Positions 26,340-35,095 of a DNA stretch of 64,000 nt are shown here, piece by piece. The notes below the pieces were generated by a model. It saw nothing but the letters and a program-made list of their open reading frames with translations. It made no database searches and was not told the origin of the DNA. The stretch is from contig DATBEM010000037.1 of the NCBI GenBank assembly GCA_036276115.1, forward strand, positions 1-64,000, written 5' to 3'. A program made the translations under genes and the position numbers. Origin of the DNA: Trebonia sp036276115 (GTDB lineage: Bacteria > Actinomycetota > Actinomycetes > Streptosporangiales > Streptosporangiaceae). The stretch's first letter is position 1. Every line of letters begins with the position of its first letter.

Positions 26340-28216
26340 GAGCTGGCCTCGATGCCGGCCGGGACGCCGCTCGTGGCCGAGAGCAAGGTGATCCGCATCG
26401 TGAGGCCGCCGTGCGGGGTCCCGGCGGCCTCGATCGTGCCGCCCATCGCCTCGGTGAACCCGCGGGCGACCGACAGGCCCAGGCCCACGCCGCCCGAGCG
26501 CTCCTCCAGCCGCTGGAATGGCTCGAAGATCAGCTCCCGCTGTCCCTCCGGCACTCCTGGCCCGTGGTCGATCACCTCGATGACGACGCGGCCGGCCGCA
26601 TCGCCGGCCCTCTGTTGCCGGCTCCCGGCCTCGCGGGCCACCAGGGCCGGGGGCTCACCCGGCGGGGAGTGCCGCAGGGCGTTGGAGAACAGGTTGGCGA
26701 GCACCCGCTCCAGCAGCCCCGGGTCGGCCTTCACCAGGGGCAGCCCGTCCGGGACGATGATCTGCAGCCGGTCGGCGTCATCCAGGCCGCGCAGCGCCAC
26801 CGGCGCCACCTCGTCCACGGCCGTGGGGCGCAGGAACGGGGCGAGCGACCCGGTCTGCAGGCGGCTCATGTCGAGCAGGTTCCCGATGAGGGAGTCGAGC
26901 CGGTCGGCATTCTCCTCGACGGTGGCCAGCAGGTCCGCCTCGTCGGCCGGGGACCAGGCCACGTCGGTCTGCCGCAGGCTGCTCACGCTCGCCTTGATCG
27001 ACGCGAGCGGGGTGCGCAGGTCATGGCTGACCGCCGCCAGCAGCGCGGTCCGCATCCGGTTGCCCTCGGCCAGGGCCTCGGCCTGGGCGGCCTGGGTGCG
27101 CAGCCGCGCCCGGTCGAGCGCGGCCACCGCCTGCGCGGTGAACCCGGCCAGCAGGGACGCGGTCGCCGAGGAGCGCTGCCCGCTGACCTCCAGCGCGAGG
27201 TCGGGCCGGACCTCGAAGCGGATCGCGGGGGCCCCCGGCGCGGCCGCGCCGGAGGAGGCCACCGGGATCCACCGGCCGCCGGAGCGCTCGAACAGCTCGG
27301 CCCGGCCCCCGTGCGTCGCGGTCAGGTGATCGAGCACGTCGGCCGGGGTGTCGGCCCCGCCGAGCACGGTCTGGGCGAGGCCGAGCAGGGACGCGGTCTC
27401 CTTGCCGCTGCGGGCAGCCTGGGCCTGGCGCCGGGCCGACAGGTGGACGAAGCTGCTGACCGCCACCGCCACGGTGACGAATAGCACCAGCGCGAGCAGG
27501 TTCTTCGGCTCGCCGATGGTGAAGGTATGCAGCGGCTCGGTGAAGTACCAGTTCAGGAGCAGGCACGCGGCCACCGCGGCGAGCACCGCGGGCCAGAACC
27601 CGCCCACGATGGTGACCGCCACCACCGCCACGAGGTACAGCAGCAGCTCATCGGACAGGTTGAGGTGCCCGCGCTGGGCAGTGAGCACGGCGGTGAGCGC
27701 CGGCAGGCCGGTGACGGCCACCACCGTCCCGGCCAGAATCCGCCGCGGGCCGATCCCCCCGGAAGCTAGCGCACGTTCGTCCACGACCTCCAGTGTGAAC
27801 CGCGCTGACCAGTACCGCATCCCCAGGCCGGCCAGGGCGGCGACGACAACGGTGCCGCCGATCACGATCGCGGCCGACCCGGACGCGGAGCCGCCCGGGC
27901 GCAGCTGGGCGTAGGGCGGGCGGGAGAAGCCGATGACCGTGAGCCAGCCGATCACGCCGAGTGGCAGGGCCGCGAGGACTTCCGCGACCAGGCTGGCGGC
28001 GCCGGCGATGACGGCGGTGGCGATCAGCACCCCGGTCCCCGGCAGCCGCCCGTGCAGCCCGGCCGCCACCGTCCCGACCAGGAACAGGGCCGCGAAGGCG
28101 GCCGGCAGGACGTAGGGCGCCGGGTAGCCCCGCCGCGCGGGCCCGGCCAGCCGTACCAGCCGTAGCCGCGCGAGCCGTAGCCGCGGCGCCCCTCCACCAG
28201 TCATCGTGACTGCCAT
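26336..28216 (-). CDS. kdpD: KdpD-like sensor kinase lacking the N-terminal KdpD/USP domains
   Basis: The protein has 626 residues, against about 850-900 for full KdpD. It starts directly with membrane helices (about 35-115) and lacks the N-terminal sensor with its Walker motifs and the universal-stress domain. Residues about 185-260 form the DUF4118 membrane domain (NWYFTEPLHTFTIGEP), then a GAF-like region, HisKA with His in AAVSHDLRTPLASIK, and HATPase with NALRHSPPG, DHGPGVPEG and GVGLGLSVARGF. It should phosphorylate KdpE. Loss of the c-di-AMP- or stress-binding input modules suggests altered input. ATG 28216 is the annotated start; ATG 28204 is possible. Confidence 0.88.
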   Translation of the reverse strand: MAVTMTGGGAPRLRLARLRLVRLAGPARRGYPAPYVLPAAFAALFLVGTVAAGLHGRLPGTGVLIATAVIAGAASLVAEVLAALPLGVIGWLTVIGFSRPPYAQLRPGGSASGSAAIVIGGTVVVAALAGLGMRYWSARFTLEVVDERALASGGIGPRRILAGTVVAVTGLPALTAVLTAQRGHLNLSDELLLYLVAVVAVTIVGGFWPAVLAAVAACLLLNWYFTEPLHTFTIGEPKNLLALVLFVTVAVAVSSFVHLSARRQAQAARSGKETASLLGLAQTVLGGADTPADVLDHLTATHGGRAELFERSGGRWIPVASSGAAAPGAPAIRFEVRPDLALEVSGQRSSATASLLAGFTAQAVAALDRARLRTQAAQAEALAEGNRMRTALLAAVSHDLRTPLASIKASVSSLRQTDVAWSPADEADLLATVEENADRLDSLIGNLLDMSRLQTGSLAPFLRPTAVDEVAPVALRGLDDADRLQIIVPDGLPLVKADPGLLERVLANLFSNALRHSPPGEPPALVAREAGSRQQRAGDAAGRVVIEVIDHGPGVPEGQRELIFEPFQRLEERSGGVGLGLSVARGFTEAMGGTIEAAGTPHGGLTMRITLLSATSGVPAGIEASS

Positions 28217-28332
28217 TCCAGCGCCCTTAAGCCGTCATTCCGGCGATCTTGACGGATCCCTAACGCCCAGGTGAGAACGCTTAACGCCGCCCTTGCAGCG
28301 CTCCCGGCCACCCCGCCCTAGCGTGAAGTCCG

Positions 28333-31300
28333 ATGGCTACTGACCAGGCAGTACCCGAGACCCTCGGGTACGCCCTCAAGCGCAAGCTCCTCGGCCCGCC
28401 GCTGGTCAACGATGAGGCGCACGGGCAGCGGCTGTCCCGCGTGCTCGGGCTCGGCGTCCTGTCGTGTGACGGCATCTCGTCGGCCGCCTACGGCACCGAG
28501 GAAATGCTGATCGAGATGATCCAGGTCGTCGGCCTGGCCGCGTTCACCTTGATCTTGCCGATGACGCTGGTCATCTTGGCCGGCGTGGCGCTGGTGGTGC
28601 TGTCCTACCGCGAGGTCGTCTCGGTCTACACCCGCGCGGGCGGCTCGTACGTGGTGGCCCGGGAGAACTTCGGGCCGCGAGTGGCCCAGGTCGCGGCGGT
28701 CGCGCTGCTGATCGACTACACGGTGACGGTCGCGGTGCAGACGGCGGCGGGCAGCGCCGCCATCGTGAGCGCCTTCCCGCGGATGGCGAGGATCCCGTTC
28801 TTCGGGCCGGAGATCCTGGCCTGGCTGTCAGTGGCCTCCGTGCTCGTCATGTGCTACGGCAACCTGCGCGGCATCCGGGAGGCGGGCAAGGCCTTCGCGG
28901 CGCCGACTTACCTGTTCACCGGCATCATCGGGCTGATGATCATCGTCGGCCTGGTCCGTGAGGTGACCACCGGGCTGGGCCACGTCGGGCCCTACCCCGG
29001 CGCGACGTTCCCGGTCGGGCACAGCACCGAGGGACTGCTGAGCTTCGGCATGGTGTACATGCTGCTGCGGTCCTTCGCCAACGGCGGCTCCTCGCTTACT
29101 GGCATCGAGGCGGTCTCCAACGCCGTCAGCGCCCTGAAGCCGCCCGAGAGCCGCAACGCCCGGCAGATCCTGATCGCCCAGGGATCGATCGTCGCGTTCC
29201 TCATCGCCGGCATCTCCTGGCTCGCCCACGTGACGCACGCCATCCCCTATGAGGCGGGCTACCCGACGGTGCTCGCCCAGGAGGCCAACGTCGTCTTCGG
29301 CTCCTCGGCCCACTTCATGTACTTCGTGGTCCAGGCCACCACCGCGCTGATCCTCTACACCGGCGGCAACACCAGCTTCAGCGGCTTCCCGTTCCTGGCC
29401 AGCTTCGTCGCGAGTGACTCGTTCCTGCCCCGCTGGCTGACCAAGCGGGGCCACCGGCTGGCGCTGTCCAACGGCATCATCGTGCTCACGATCGTCTCGG
29501 TGGTCCTCCTGATCGCTACCCGCGCCCAGGTCAACGGGCTGATCCCGTTCTACGCGATCGGCGTGTTCACCGGGTTCGCGATGGCGGGCTTCGGCATGGC
29601 CATGCACCACAAGCGGGTCAGGGAACCGGGCTGGCGCCGCCGCCGGCTCATCAACGCCATCGCCGCCGTCTACGCCGCGCTCGTCGTGCTGGTCTTCGCG
29701 GTCGTGAAGTTCACCGAGGGCGCCTGGGTGATCGTCATCGTCTTCCCGGTGCTGGTGTTCGCGCTCATCCGGCTCAACCGGGTATACCGGATGGAAGCCG
29801 AGGTCCTGGAGAACCTGCAAGGACGCAGGAAGCTCGGCAAGGACCACAAGACGCCGAACTATACGCGGCGGGTGGTCTTGATCTTCGTCGATAGCATCGA
29901 CCTGGCCACGTTCGCCGCGATCCGCTACGCCCGCGGGCTGCGCCCGACGAGCTTGCGCGCGGTCCACTTCGTGGTCGACGCCGCGCACGCGGACAAGCTG
30001 CGGGAGAAGTGGGCGCAGCATGGCGAGGACGTGCCGCTGGAGATGATCGACACCCCGGACCGCCGGGTCACCCGGGCGGCCGCCGAGCTGGCCGTCACCG
30101 AGGCGGAGCCGCCCGGCACGCACGTGACGGTGGTGCTGCCTCGCCGGTCCTTCTCCCCGCTGCTCGGCCGCCTGCTGCACGACCGGACCGCCGACCAGCT
30201 CTCGGCCGTGGTCAGCCGGGTCCGCGATTGCGCCGCGACGATCGTGCCCTTCGACGTCGACACCCGCGTAGCGGAATTGCACGCCCGGCACACGTCCGTG
30301 CTGAAAGGCGAGAAGGGCGAGCCGCTCATGGTGGCGACGGCGGCCAGTGGCGCCGCGGCCGGGCCGGCCCGGGCCGGCGGCCACGAGGCCGCCGGCCGGC
30401 GGGCGGTGGTGGAGGGGCGCGTCCGGTCGGTGGAGATCCGCCCGGTCGAGCGGAACTGCGTCTTCGAGTGCACCGTCGAGGACGGGGCGGGGCTGCTCAC
30501 CGCGATGTTCTACGGCCGCACCGGGATCCCTGGCGTGGCGCCAGGGACCCGGCTGCGGCTGGAGGGGAAGGTCAGCGTCCGCGCCGGCGGGCGCGTGATG
30601 ATCAACCCGGCCTACGAGCTGGTTGCCCGTTCGGCGGCCCAGGATTCCTTATTACCTCAAGGTGGTCGCTTAATCGCTTTCCGGAACGATCAGCTCGTAC
30701 GCCGGGTTGATGAGCACTGGCTGGCCGTCCCGCAGGCCGGTGGGACCGGACAGCCGGACGCGGGCGCCGCATATCAGGCCGGGGATGTGGGACCGGCCGT
30801 AGAACATCGCGGTGAGGTTGCCGGTGGCGTCGCTGACCTCCATGGCGAGCACCGAGTTGCGCTCGACCGGGCGGATCTCGACGACCCGGATGCGGCCCTC
30901 GACCGTGACCTTGCCCTTCCCCTTGCCCGCCAGCGCCCCGATCGGGGTGACGCCCTTCCCGGGCTTGCCGTCGAGGCTGACCGCGGGCAGGTGGGCCGTG
31001 ACGATGTCCGCCTCCTCCGACAGCAGGCGGTTGACGTCCCGCTCCGACTCGCCGGGCACGGCCACCGCGCTCGACTCGGGCGGGCCGCACGGGATTCCGT
31101 TGCCGGGGGCGATGGCCGAGGGCGGGACGGCGGCCGCCAGTCCGGGCGCGGCCGGCGGGGAGCCCGGGCCGGTGACCTTGGCCGACGCGGCCGCCTTGGC
31201 CGCCGCCTGCCGGGCCTGCAAGACGGCGACCCGGCTGGGGACGTCGTAGGGGACGATCGTCGCGGCCGACCGGGGCAGGCGGCTGACCACCACGGCGATC

Positions 31301-31827
31301 TTGTCGGCGGTGCGGTCGTGCAGGAGCCGGCCGAGCAGGGCCGAGTAAGTGCGCCGGGGGAGGATTACCGTCACGTGCGCGCCCGGGTCGGTGATCTCGC
31401 GCTCGACCAGGTCGCTGGCGGCCTTGGCGAGCCGCCGGTCGGGACAGTCGATGAAGTCCAGCGCGACTCCCCGGTCGGCCCGGGTCCACTTCTCTCGCAG
31501 CTTGTCGGCCTGCACGCTGTCGATCACGAAGTGCACCGCCCGGATCTGGCTGGGCCTCAGGCTGCGGGCGTAGCGCAGGCCGGCCAGGGTGGCGAGGTCG
31601 AATTGGTCCACGAAGACGAAGACGATCCGGCGCGTGTAGTGCGGGGCCGGCGGCGGCTGCGCGCCGGTCACCGTCTCCAGCACCTCGGCCTCGGCCGTGT
31701 ACTGGCGGTTGAGCACGATCAGGGCCGGGACGAGGACGCCGAACAGGACCAGCACGACCCAGGCGCCCTCGGTGAACTTCACCACCGCGAAGACGATGAC
31801 CACGAGGGTCGTCAAGATGCCGGCTGA
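28333..31827 (+). CDS. KimA-like APC-family potassium permease with C-terminal OB fold; frame continues antisense to the next gene
   Basis: From ATG 28333 the conserved protein is about 765 residues. It has an APC superfamily transporter with twelve membrane helices (GLGVLSCDGISSAAYGTEEML, AGGSYVVARENFGP, ILYTGGNTSFSGFPFLASFVASDSFLPRW). A cytoplasmic domain follows (RRVVLIFVDSIDLATF, DKLREKWAQ), then an OB-fold-like end (VEGRVRSVEIRPVERN...TAMFYGR, VMINPAYELV). It resembles B. subtilis KimA (YdaO), a K+ importer. After about base 30660 no stop occurs until 31827, so the frame runs about 1.16 kb antisense to the convergent paralogue; that tail is probably meaningless. Transcription may start near TAGCGT (28319), close to leaderless. 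Confidence 0.7.
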   Translation: MATDQAVPETLGYALKRKLLGPPLVNDEAHGQRLSRVLGLGVLSCDGISSAAYGTEEMLIEMIQVVGLAAFTLILPMTLVILAGVALVVLSYREVVSVYTRAGGSYVVARENFGPRVAQVAAVALLIDYTVTVAVQTAAGSAAIVSAFPRMARIPFFGPEILAWLSVASVLVMCYGNLRGIREAGKAFAAPTYLFTGIIGLMIIVGLVREVTTGLGHVGPYPGATFPVGHSTEGLLSFGMVYMLLRSFANGGSSLTGIEAVSNAVSALKPPESRNARQILIAQGSIVAFLIAGISWLAHVTHAIPYEAGYPTVLAQEANVVFGSSAHFMYFVVQATTALILYTGGNTSFSGFPFLASFVASDSFLPRWLTKRGHRLALSNGIIVLTIVSVVLLIATRAQVNGLIPFYAIGVFTGFAMAGFGMAMHHKRVREPGWRRRRLINAIAAVYAALVVLVFAVVKFTEGAWVIVIVFPVLVFALIRLNRVYRMEAEVLENLQGRRKLGKDHKTPNYTRRVVLIFVDSIDLATFAAIRYARGLRPTSLRAVHFVVDAAHADKLREKWAQHGEDVPLEMIDTPDRRVTRAAAELAVTEAEPPGTHVTVVLPRRSFSPLLGRLLHDRTADQLSAVVSRVRDCAATIVPFDVDTRVAELHARHTSVLKGEKGEPLMVATAASGAAAGPARAGGHEAAGRRAVVEGRVRSVEIRPVERNCVFECTVEDGAGLLTAMFYGRTGIPGVAPGTRLRLEGKVSVRAGGRVMINPAYELVARSAAQDSLLPQGGRLIAFRNDQLVRRVDEHWLAVPQAGGTGQPDAGAAYQAGDVGPAVEHRGEVAGGVADLHGEHRVALDRADLDDPDAALDRDLALPLARQRPDRGDALPGLAVEADRGQVGRDDVRLLRQQAVDVPLRLAGHGHRARLGRAARDSVAGGDGRGRDGGRQSGRGRRGARAGDLGRRGRLGRRLPGLQDGDPAGDVVGDDRRGRPGQAADHHGDLVGGAVVQEPAEQGRVSAPGEDYRHVRARVGDLALDQVAGGLGEPPVGTVDEVQRDSPVGPGPLLSQLVGLHAVDHEVHRPDLAGPQAAGVAQAGQGGEVELVHEDEDDPARVVRGRRRLRAGHRLQHLGLGRVLAVEHDQGRDEDAEQDQHDPGALGELHHREDDDHEGRQDAG

Positions 31828-33270
31828 CAGGTTGACGATGAACTTGTAGCGCCAGCCCGCCTGCCGGTTGGTGTGGTGGTACTTGGCCATGCCGTAGCCG
31901 GCCATCGCGAACGCGGTGAACACCCCGATCGCGTACAGCGGGACCAGGTTGTTGACGTCCGCGTCCTTGATGACCAGCAGCGCCACCGCCGTGATCGCCA
32001 GCAAGATGATCGCGTTGGAGAACACCAGCCGGTGGCCGCGCTTGAGCAGCCACCGGGGCAGGAACGAGTCGCCCGCCACGTAGCTGGTCAGGAACGGGAA
32101 GCCGTTGAAGCTGGTATTGCCGCCGGTGTAGAGGATGAGCATGGTCGCCGCCTGTACCAGCAGGAACAGCGCCTGGCCGAAGAACGTGTGCCCGAAGACG
32201 ATCTTCGCCTCCTGGGCGATCACCGTCGGGTACCCGCTCACGTAGGGGGTCGCGTGAGTCGCGTGGGCCAGCCAGGAGATCCCGGCGACCAGGATGCCCA
32301 GGATCGCGCCCTCGGTGACCAGCACCTGGCGGGCGTTCTTGCCCTCCGGGGGATTGAACGCGCCGACCGCGTCGGACACGGCCTCGATGCCGGTCAGCGA
32401 CGCGCCGCCGTTGGCGAACGCCCGCAGCAGGGTGAAGATCATCGTGACGGTGAGGATGCCCTCGGTCCCCGCCCCGAGGGTGTAGGTGCCCTGCATCGTG
32501 TGCGGGTCGTAGACGGGGAGGTTGCCCAGCGCCTGGCGGATCAGGCCGACCACGATCATGAAGATGACCGACGCGGAGAACAGGTAGGTGGGGACGGCGA
32601 AGGCCTTGCCCGCCTCCTTGAGGCCGCGCAGGTTGCCGTAGCACATGACCAGCACCACGGCGACGCAGATCTCGAGCTTGTACGGGCCGACGGCGGGGAT
32701 GGCGCTCGCGACCGCCGCCGTCCCGGCCGCGATCTGGACCGCGACCGTGACGACATAGTCGATGAGCAGGGCGACCGCGCAGATCTGGGCGACCTTCGGC
32801 CCGAAGTTCTCCCGGGCCACCACGTAGGAGCCGCCGGGCCTGATGTAGACCATGACGATCTCGCGGTAGGACAGCAGCACCAGGATCATGACGAAGAGGA
32901 TGACCAGCGTCATCGGCAGCAGCAGCGCGAACGCCGCCATGCCCGCCGCCGGGATCAGGGCGATCAGGATCTCCTCGGTGCCGTAGGCCGAGGAGGAGAT
33001 GCCATCGGGGGACAGCACGCCGAGGGCCAGCGGCTTGGACAGCCGCTGCTCGCCCAGTTGCTCGTTGACCAGCGGCGGTCCGAGCAGGCGGGTCTTCGCC
33101 GTGTACCAGAAGCTATCCGGCTGGCTCGTGCCATGGTCTCTGGCCGGGGGCGGGAATCCCGTCGACTGTGGTCCCTCCGCGGGTACGGACTTTACGTCCG
33201 TTTGGGGACCCGCTGCCTTGGGCATTACCTTTGTGCCTTTCATCCGCCGAAACATGCCGGGTGTCTTCAT
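30670..33270 (-). CDS. KimA-like APC-family potassium permease with C-terminal OB fold (paralogue)
   Basis: The protein has 866 residues from ATG 33270; later in-frame ATGs exist at 33255 and 33243. It is a close paralogue of the convergent gene: the membrane part has LGVLSPDGISSSAYGTEEIL and NTSFNGFPFLTSYVAGDSFLPRW. The soluble domain (VFVFVDQFDLATLAGLRYARSL, DKLREKWTRADRG) and OB-fold end (VEGRIRVVEIRPVERN, VLINPAYELI) match. A Pro/Ala linker of about 90 residues separates them. Predicted K+ uptake. The long leader of about 100-200 bases contains a possible regulatory RNA. The pair with KdpDE marks a potassium-homeostasis region. Confidence 0.85.
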   Translation of the reverse strand: MKTPGMFRRMKGTKVMPKAAGPQTDVKSVPAEGPQSTGFPPPARDHGTSQPDSFWYTAKTRLLGPPLVNEQLGEQRLSKPLALGVLSPDGISSSAYGTEEILIALIPAAGMAAFALLLPMTLVILFVMILVLLSYREIVMVYIRPGGSYVVARENFGPKVAQICAVALLIDYVVTVAVQIAAGTAAVASAIPAVGPYKLEICVAVVLVMCYGNLRGLKEAGKAFAVPTYLFSASVIFMIVVGLIRQALGNLPVYDPHTMQGTYTLGAGTEGILTVTMIFTLLRAFANGGASLTGIEAVSDAVGAFNPPEGKNARQVLVTEGAILGILVAGISWLAHATHATPYVSGYPTVIAQEAKIVFGHTFFGQALFLLVQAATMLILYTGGNTSFNGFPFLTSYVAGDSFLPRWLLKRGHRLVFSNAIILLAITAVALLVIKDADVNNLVPLYAIGVFTAFAMAGYGMAKYHHTNRQAGWRYKFIVNLSAGILTTLVVIVFAVVKFTEGAWVVLVLFGVLVPALIVLNRQYTAEAEVLETVTGAQPPPAPHYTRRIVFVFVDQFDLATLAGLRYARSLRPSQIRAVHFVIDSVQADKLREKWTRADRGVALDFIDCPDRRLAKAASDLVEREITDPGAHVTVILPRRTYSALLGRLLHDRTADKIAVVVSRLPRSAATIVPYDVPSRVAVLQARQAAAKAAASAKVTGPGSPPAAPGLAAAVPPSAIAPGNGIPCGPPESSAVAVPGESERDVNRLLSEEADIVTAHLPAVSLDGKPGKGVTPIGALAGKGKGKVTVEGRIRVVEIRPVERNSVLAMEVSDATGNLTAMFYGRSHIPGLICGARVRLSGPTGLRDGQPVLINPAYELIVPESD

Positions 33271-33328
33271 ACCACCCGAAACTGGCTAGATGAACCACGG
33301 CAGGCCTGGCTAAGCCGTGTGTCCGGTT

Positions 33329-33437
33329 TCACTTGCGGGGGGTAGTGAAGCGCGATCCGCTGAGGGATACCCCAACGCGGAAGAGTTCACCCATGGGCGC
33401 GTTAGCGCTGGGCGGCTTGGGGTGCAGCCCGCAATGA
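33329..33437 (-). ncRNA. Possible c-di-AMP (ydaO-like) riboswitch leader of the KimA-like gene
   Basis: On the minus strand the 5' segment UCAUUGCGGG (33437-33428) can pair with CCCGCAAGUGA (33339-33329) with one bulge. Between them lie AUGGGUGAACUC, similar to the conserved GGGUGAAUC block of ydaO RNAs, and a hairpin CCGC...GGGguauCCC...GCGG. The near-invariant CAGCUAACC block is only weakly matched by UCACUACCC, so identity is uncertain. The location, some 60 bases before a homologue of the founding gene kimA/ydaO, is what makes it plausible. Confidence 0.3.
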
Positions 33438-33670
33438 CGGCCGTGCGCGGCGTTCGCGGCGAGGGCGCCACGCCCGGGCCGGGCTCCGGGGGCACGCCGC
33501 GCCAGCTGCTACCGAAGTGTGCCGCAAATGTGCGCAAGGTTATACAAAATTTAGCCGTTCCGGCCTTGGGCCTGCTGCTATGTTGTCTCATCGGGTTCCC
33601 GGCCACGTGGGCGACTCGCCGGGTATCGACCCAGTGAGGTAGCGGCCGCTGATGGGTGGAGACGGCTAAC

Positions 33671-34615
33671 ATGCAGGACTCTGCGTCTTTCGACGTGCTT
33701 ACGGCCAGGATCGACGAGCTGGCGCGGTTGTGCGATCACCTTAGCCGGGAGAACTCGGAACTTCACCATGAAGTGTCCCGGCTCGCCGGCGGCCCTCTTC
33801 CCGCCGTCGACGGAGCGGGCCGTCACGCCCTGCCCGCCGATGCCGCCCCCGGCCGGGCAGTGACCGGAAACACAGCGACCGGAAACGCAGCGACCCGGAA
33901 CGCAGCGACCCGGAACGCAGCCACCCGGAACGCAGTGCCGGGCAAGCGGGTCCGGCCGACCCGCCGGGGCTTCGGCCTGGCGGCCATCGCGGGCGCCGCG
34001 GCGGCGGTGCTCGGCTCGGCCACCTACGTCGCCGGGCGCGGTTTCCGGCCATCGGGGGCCCGCGGCGCGGGCTCCGCGCTCAAGGACGTCGCCTTCGACA
34101 CCACCGCCCGGCCCGACTACGTGCCCGTCACCAGCGCGCCCAGCCTGGTCAACGGGACCCTGGCGACCGCCAACTCGGTGATCGCGGGCACGAACACCGC
34201 CACTGGCGCGGGCGTCTACGGGAAGGCCGGCGGCGCTCCTGGCGTCTACGGGACGGCCAACTCCGGCTACGGCGTGGCCGGCCTGAGCGCGCTGAGCAAC
34301 GGCGTCCAGGGCACGAGCTCGGGGTCGGCGGCGGGCGTCTACGGCACCTCCCACACTGGCCCCGGCGTCCAGGGGCAGACCGCCTCGGCCGGCCCGGGCG
34401 TCTACGCGGTGAACAGCTCCACCGGCCCGGGCCTGACCGCCATCAGCGGCCACGGCCGGGGCGCTGTCTTCACTGGCACTGGCGTGGCTCAGATCCAGCT
34501 CACCCCGGGCGGGAGCACCCACCCGGCGTCGGGTGCGGCCGGGGACTTCTACGTGGACCACAGCGCGCGCCTGTGGTTCTGCAAGGGCGGCACGACCTGG
34601 AAGCAGGTCGCCTAG
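33671..34615 (+). CDS. Tat-anchored protein with coiled coil and GVYG beta-repeats
   Basis: The protein has 314 residues. ATG 33671 is preferred to GTG 33656 because GGTGGAG lies nine bases upstream. Residues about 5-40 form a Leu-rich coiled coil (LTARIDELARLCDHLSREN). A low-complexity stretch of five pentapeptides (TGNTA/TRNAA-like) is coded by a 15-bp DNA repeat. Then comes a twin-arginine motif TRRGFGL with a hydrophobic helix (about 100-122). The external part has repeats of the form GVYG...GVxG (about 185-270), likely a beta-helix or trimeric fibre, and ends in a small W-rich domain. Function unknown; probably an exported structural protein. A beta-rich gene follows after 53 bases. Confidence 0.65.
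   Translation: MQDSASFDVLTARIDELARLCDHLSRENSELHHEVSRLAGGPLPAVDGAGRHALPADAAPGRAVTGNTATGNAATRNAATRNAATRNAVPGKRVRPTRRGFGLAAIAGAAAAVLGSATYVAGRGFRPSGARGAGSALKDVAFDTTARPDYVPVTSAPSLVNGTLATANSVIAGTNTATGAGVYGKAGGAPGVYGTANSGYGVAGLSALSNGVQGTSSGSAAGVYGTSHTGPGVQGQTASAGPGVYAVNSSTGPGLTAISGHGRGAVFTGTGVAQIQLTPGGSTHPASGAAGDFYVDHSARLWFCKGGTTWKQVA
33863..33937. repeat. Five tandem 15-bp repeats
   Basis: ACCGGAAACACAGCG and close variants (ACCCGGAACGCAGCG) follow in frame five times, coding for the pentapeptide stretch before the twin-arginine helix. The copies differ by few bases, so the number may vary between strains. Confidence 0.8.
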
Positions 34616-34668
34616 CCCGGCATTACTAGCGCTACCAGGCACTACTAGCGTTAAAGGAGGCTTGCTCG

Positions 34669-35052
34669 ATGGCCAATACCAACACCACGATCACCGCTGG
34701 CCAGGTTGCCCCCGCAGTGGTGAACCTGGGCTCGGGCTCCAGCATCCCGGTGGACGCCTCGGCCGGGAACGACTTCCGCGTGACCCTCGGCGCCGGGGCC
34801 ACGGCGATCGCCAGCCCGATCAACAGCGTCGACGGCCAGCGGATCACGTTCCAGCTGACCCAGCCGTCCGGCGGGGCGGGCACCGTGAGCTGGGGCGCCG
34901 ATTACGACTGGGGCGGTAAGACCACCGCGAACGCCGCCGGCAGCAGCGCCCCCGCCCTGTCAGCGGGCGGCGGGTTCGTGGACATCGTCGGCTTCGTCTA
35001 CAACGCGCTGCACGGCAAGTGGTGCTACGTGGGCGCGGCCCTCGGCTTCTAG
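34669..35052 (+). CDS. Small beta-rich protein, phage-tail-fibre-like motif
   Basis: The protein has 127 residues from ATG 34669 with AAAGGAGG nine bases upstream. No signal peptide. The sequence alternates beta-prone segments: FRVTLGAGATAIASPIN, ITFQLTQPSG, TVSWGADYDWGG, then a closing VGFVYNALHGKWCYVGAALGF. This last pattern is common at the C-terminal end of phage tail or fibre proteins and of short actinobacterial proteins of unknown role. Its position after the GVYG-repeat protein suggests that the two form one structure (inference). Confidence 0.65.
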   Translation: MANTNTTITAGQVAPAVVNLGSGSSIPVDASAGNDFRVTLGAGATAIASPINSVDGQRITFQLTQPSGGAGTVSWGADYDWGGKTTANAAGSSAPALSAGGGFVDIVGFVYNALHGKWCYVGAALGF

Positions 35053-35095
35053 GACGAGCCCGGTCCCCGGCCAGGCCGGGCCCAGGTGAACGACA

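Noticed and set aside
33863..33937. CRISPR-like array of short repeats
   Set aside because: The 15-bp units are contiguous without spacers and keep a reading frame; a coding minisatellite.
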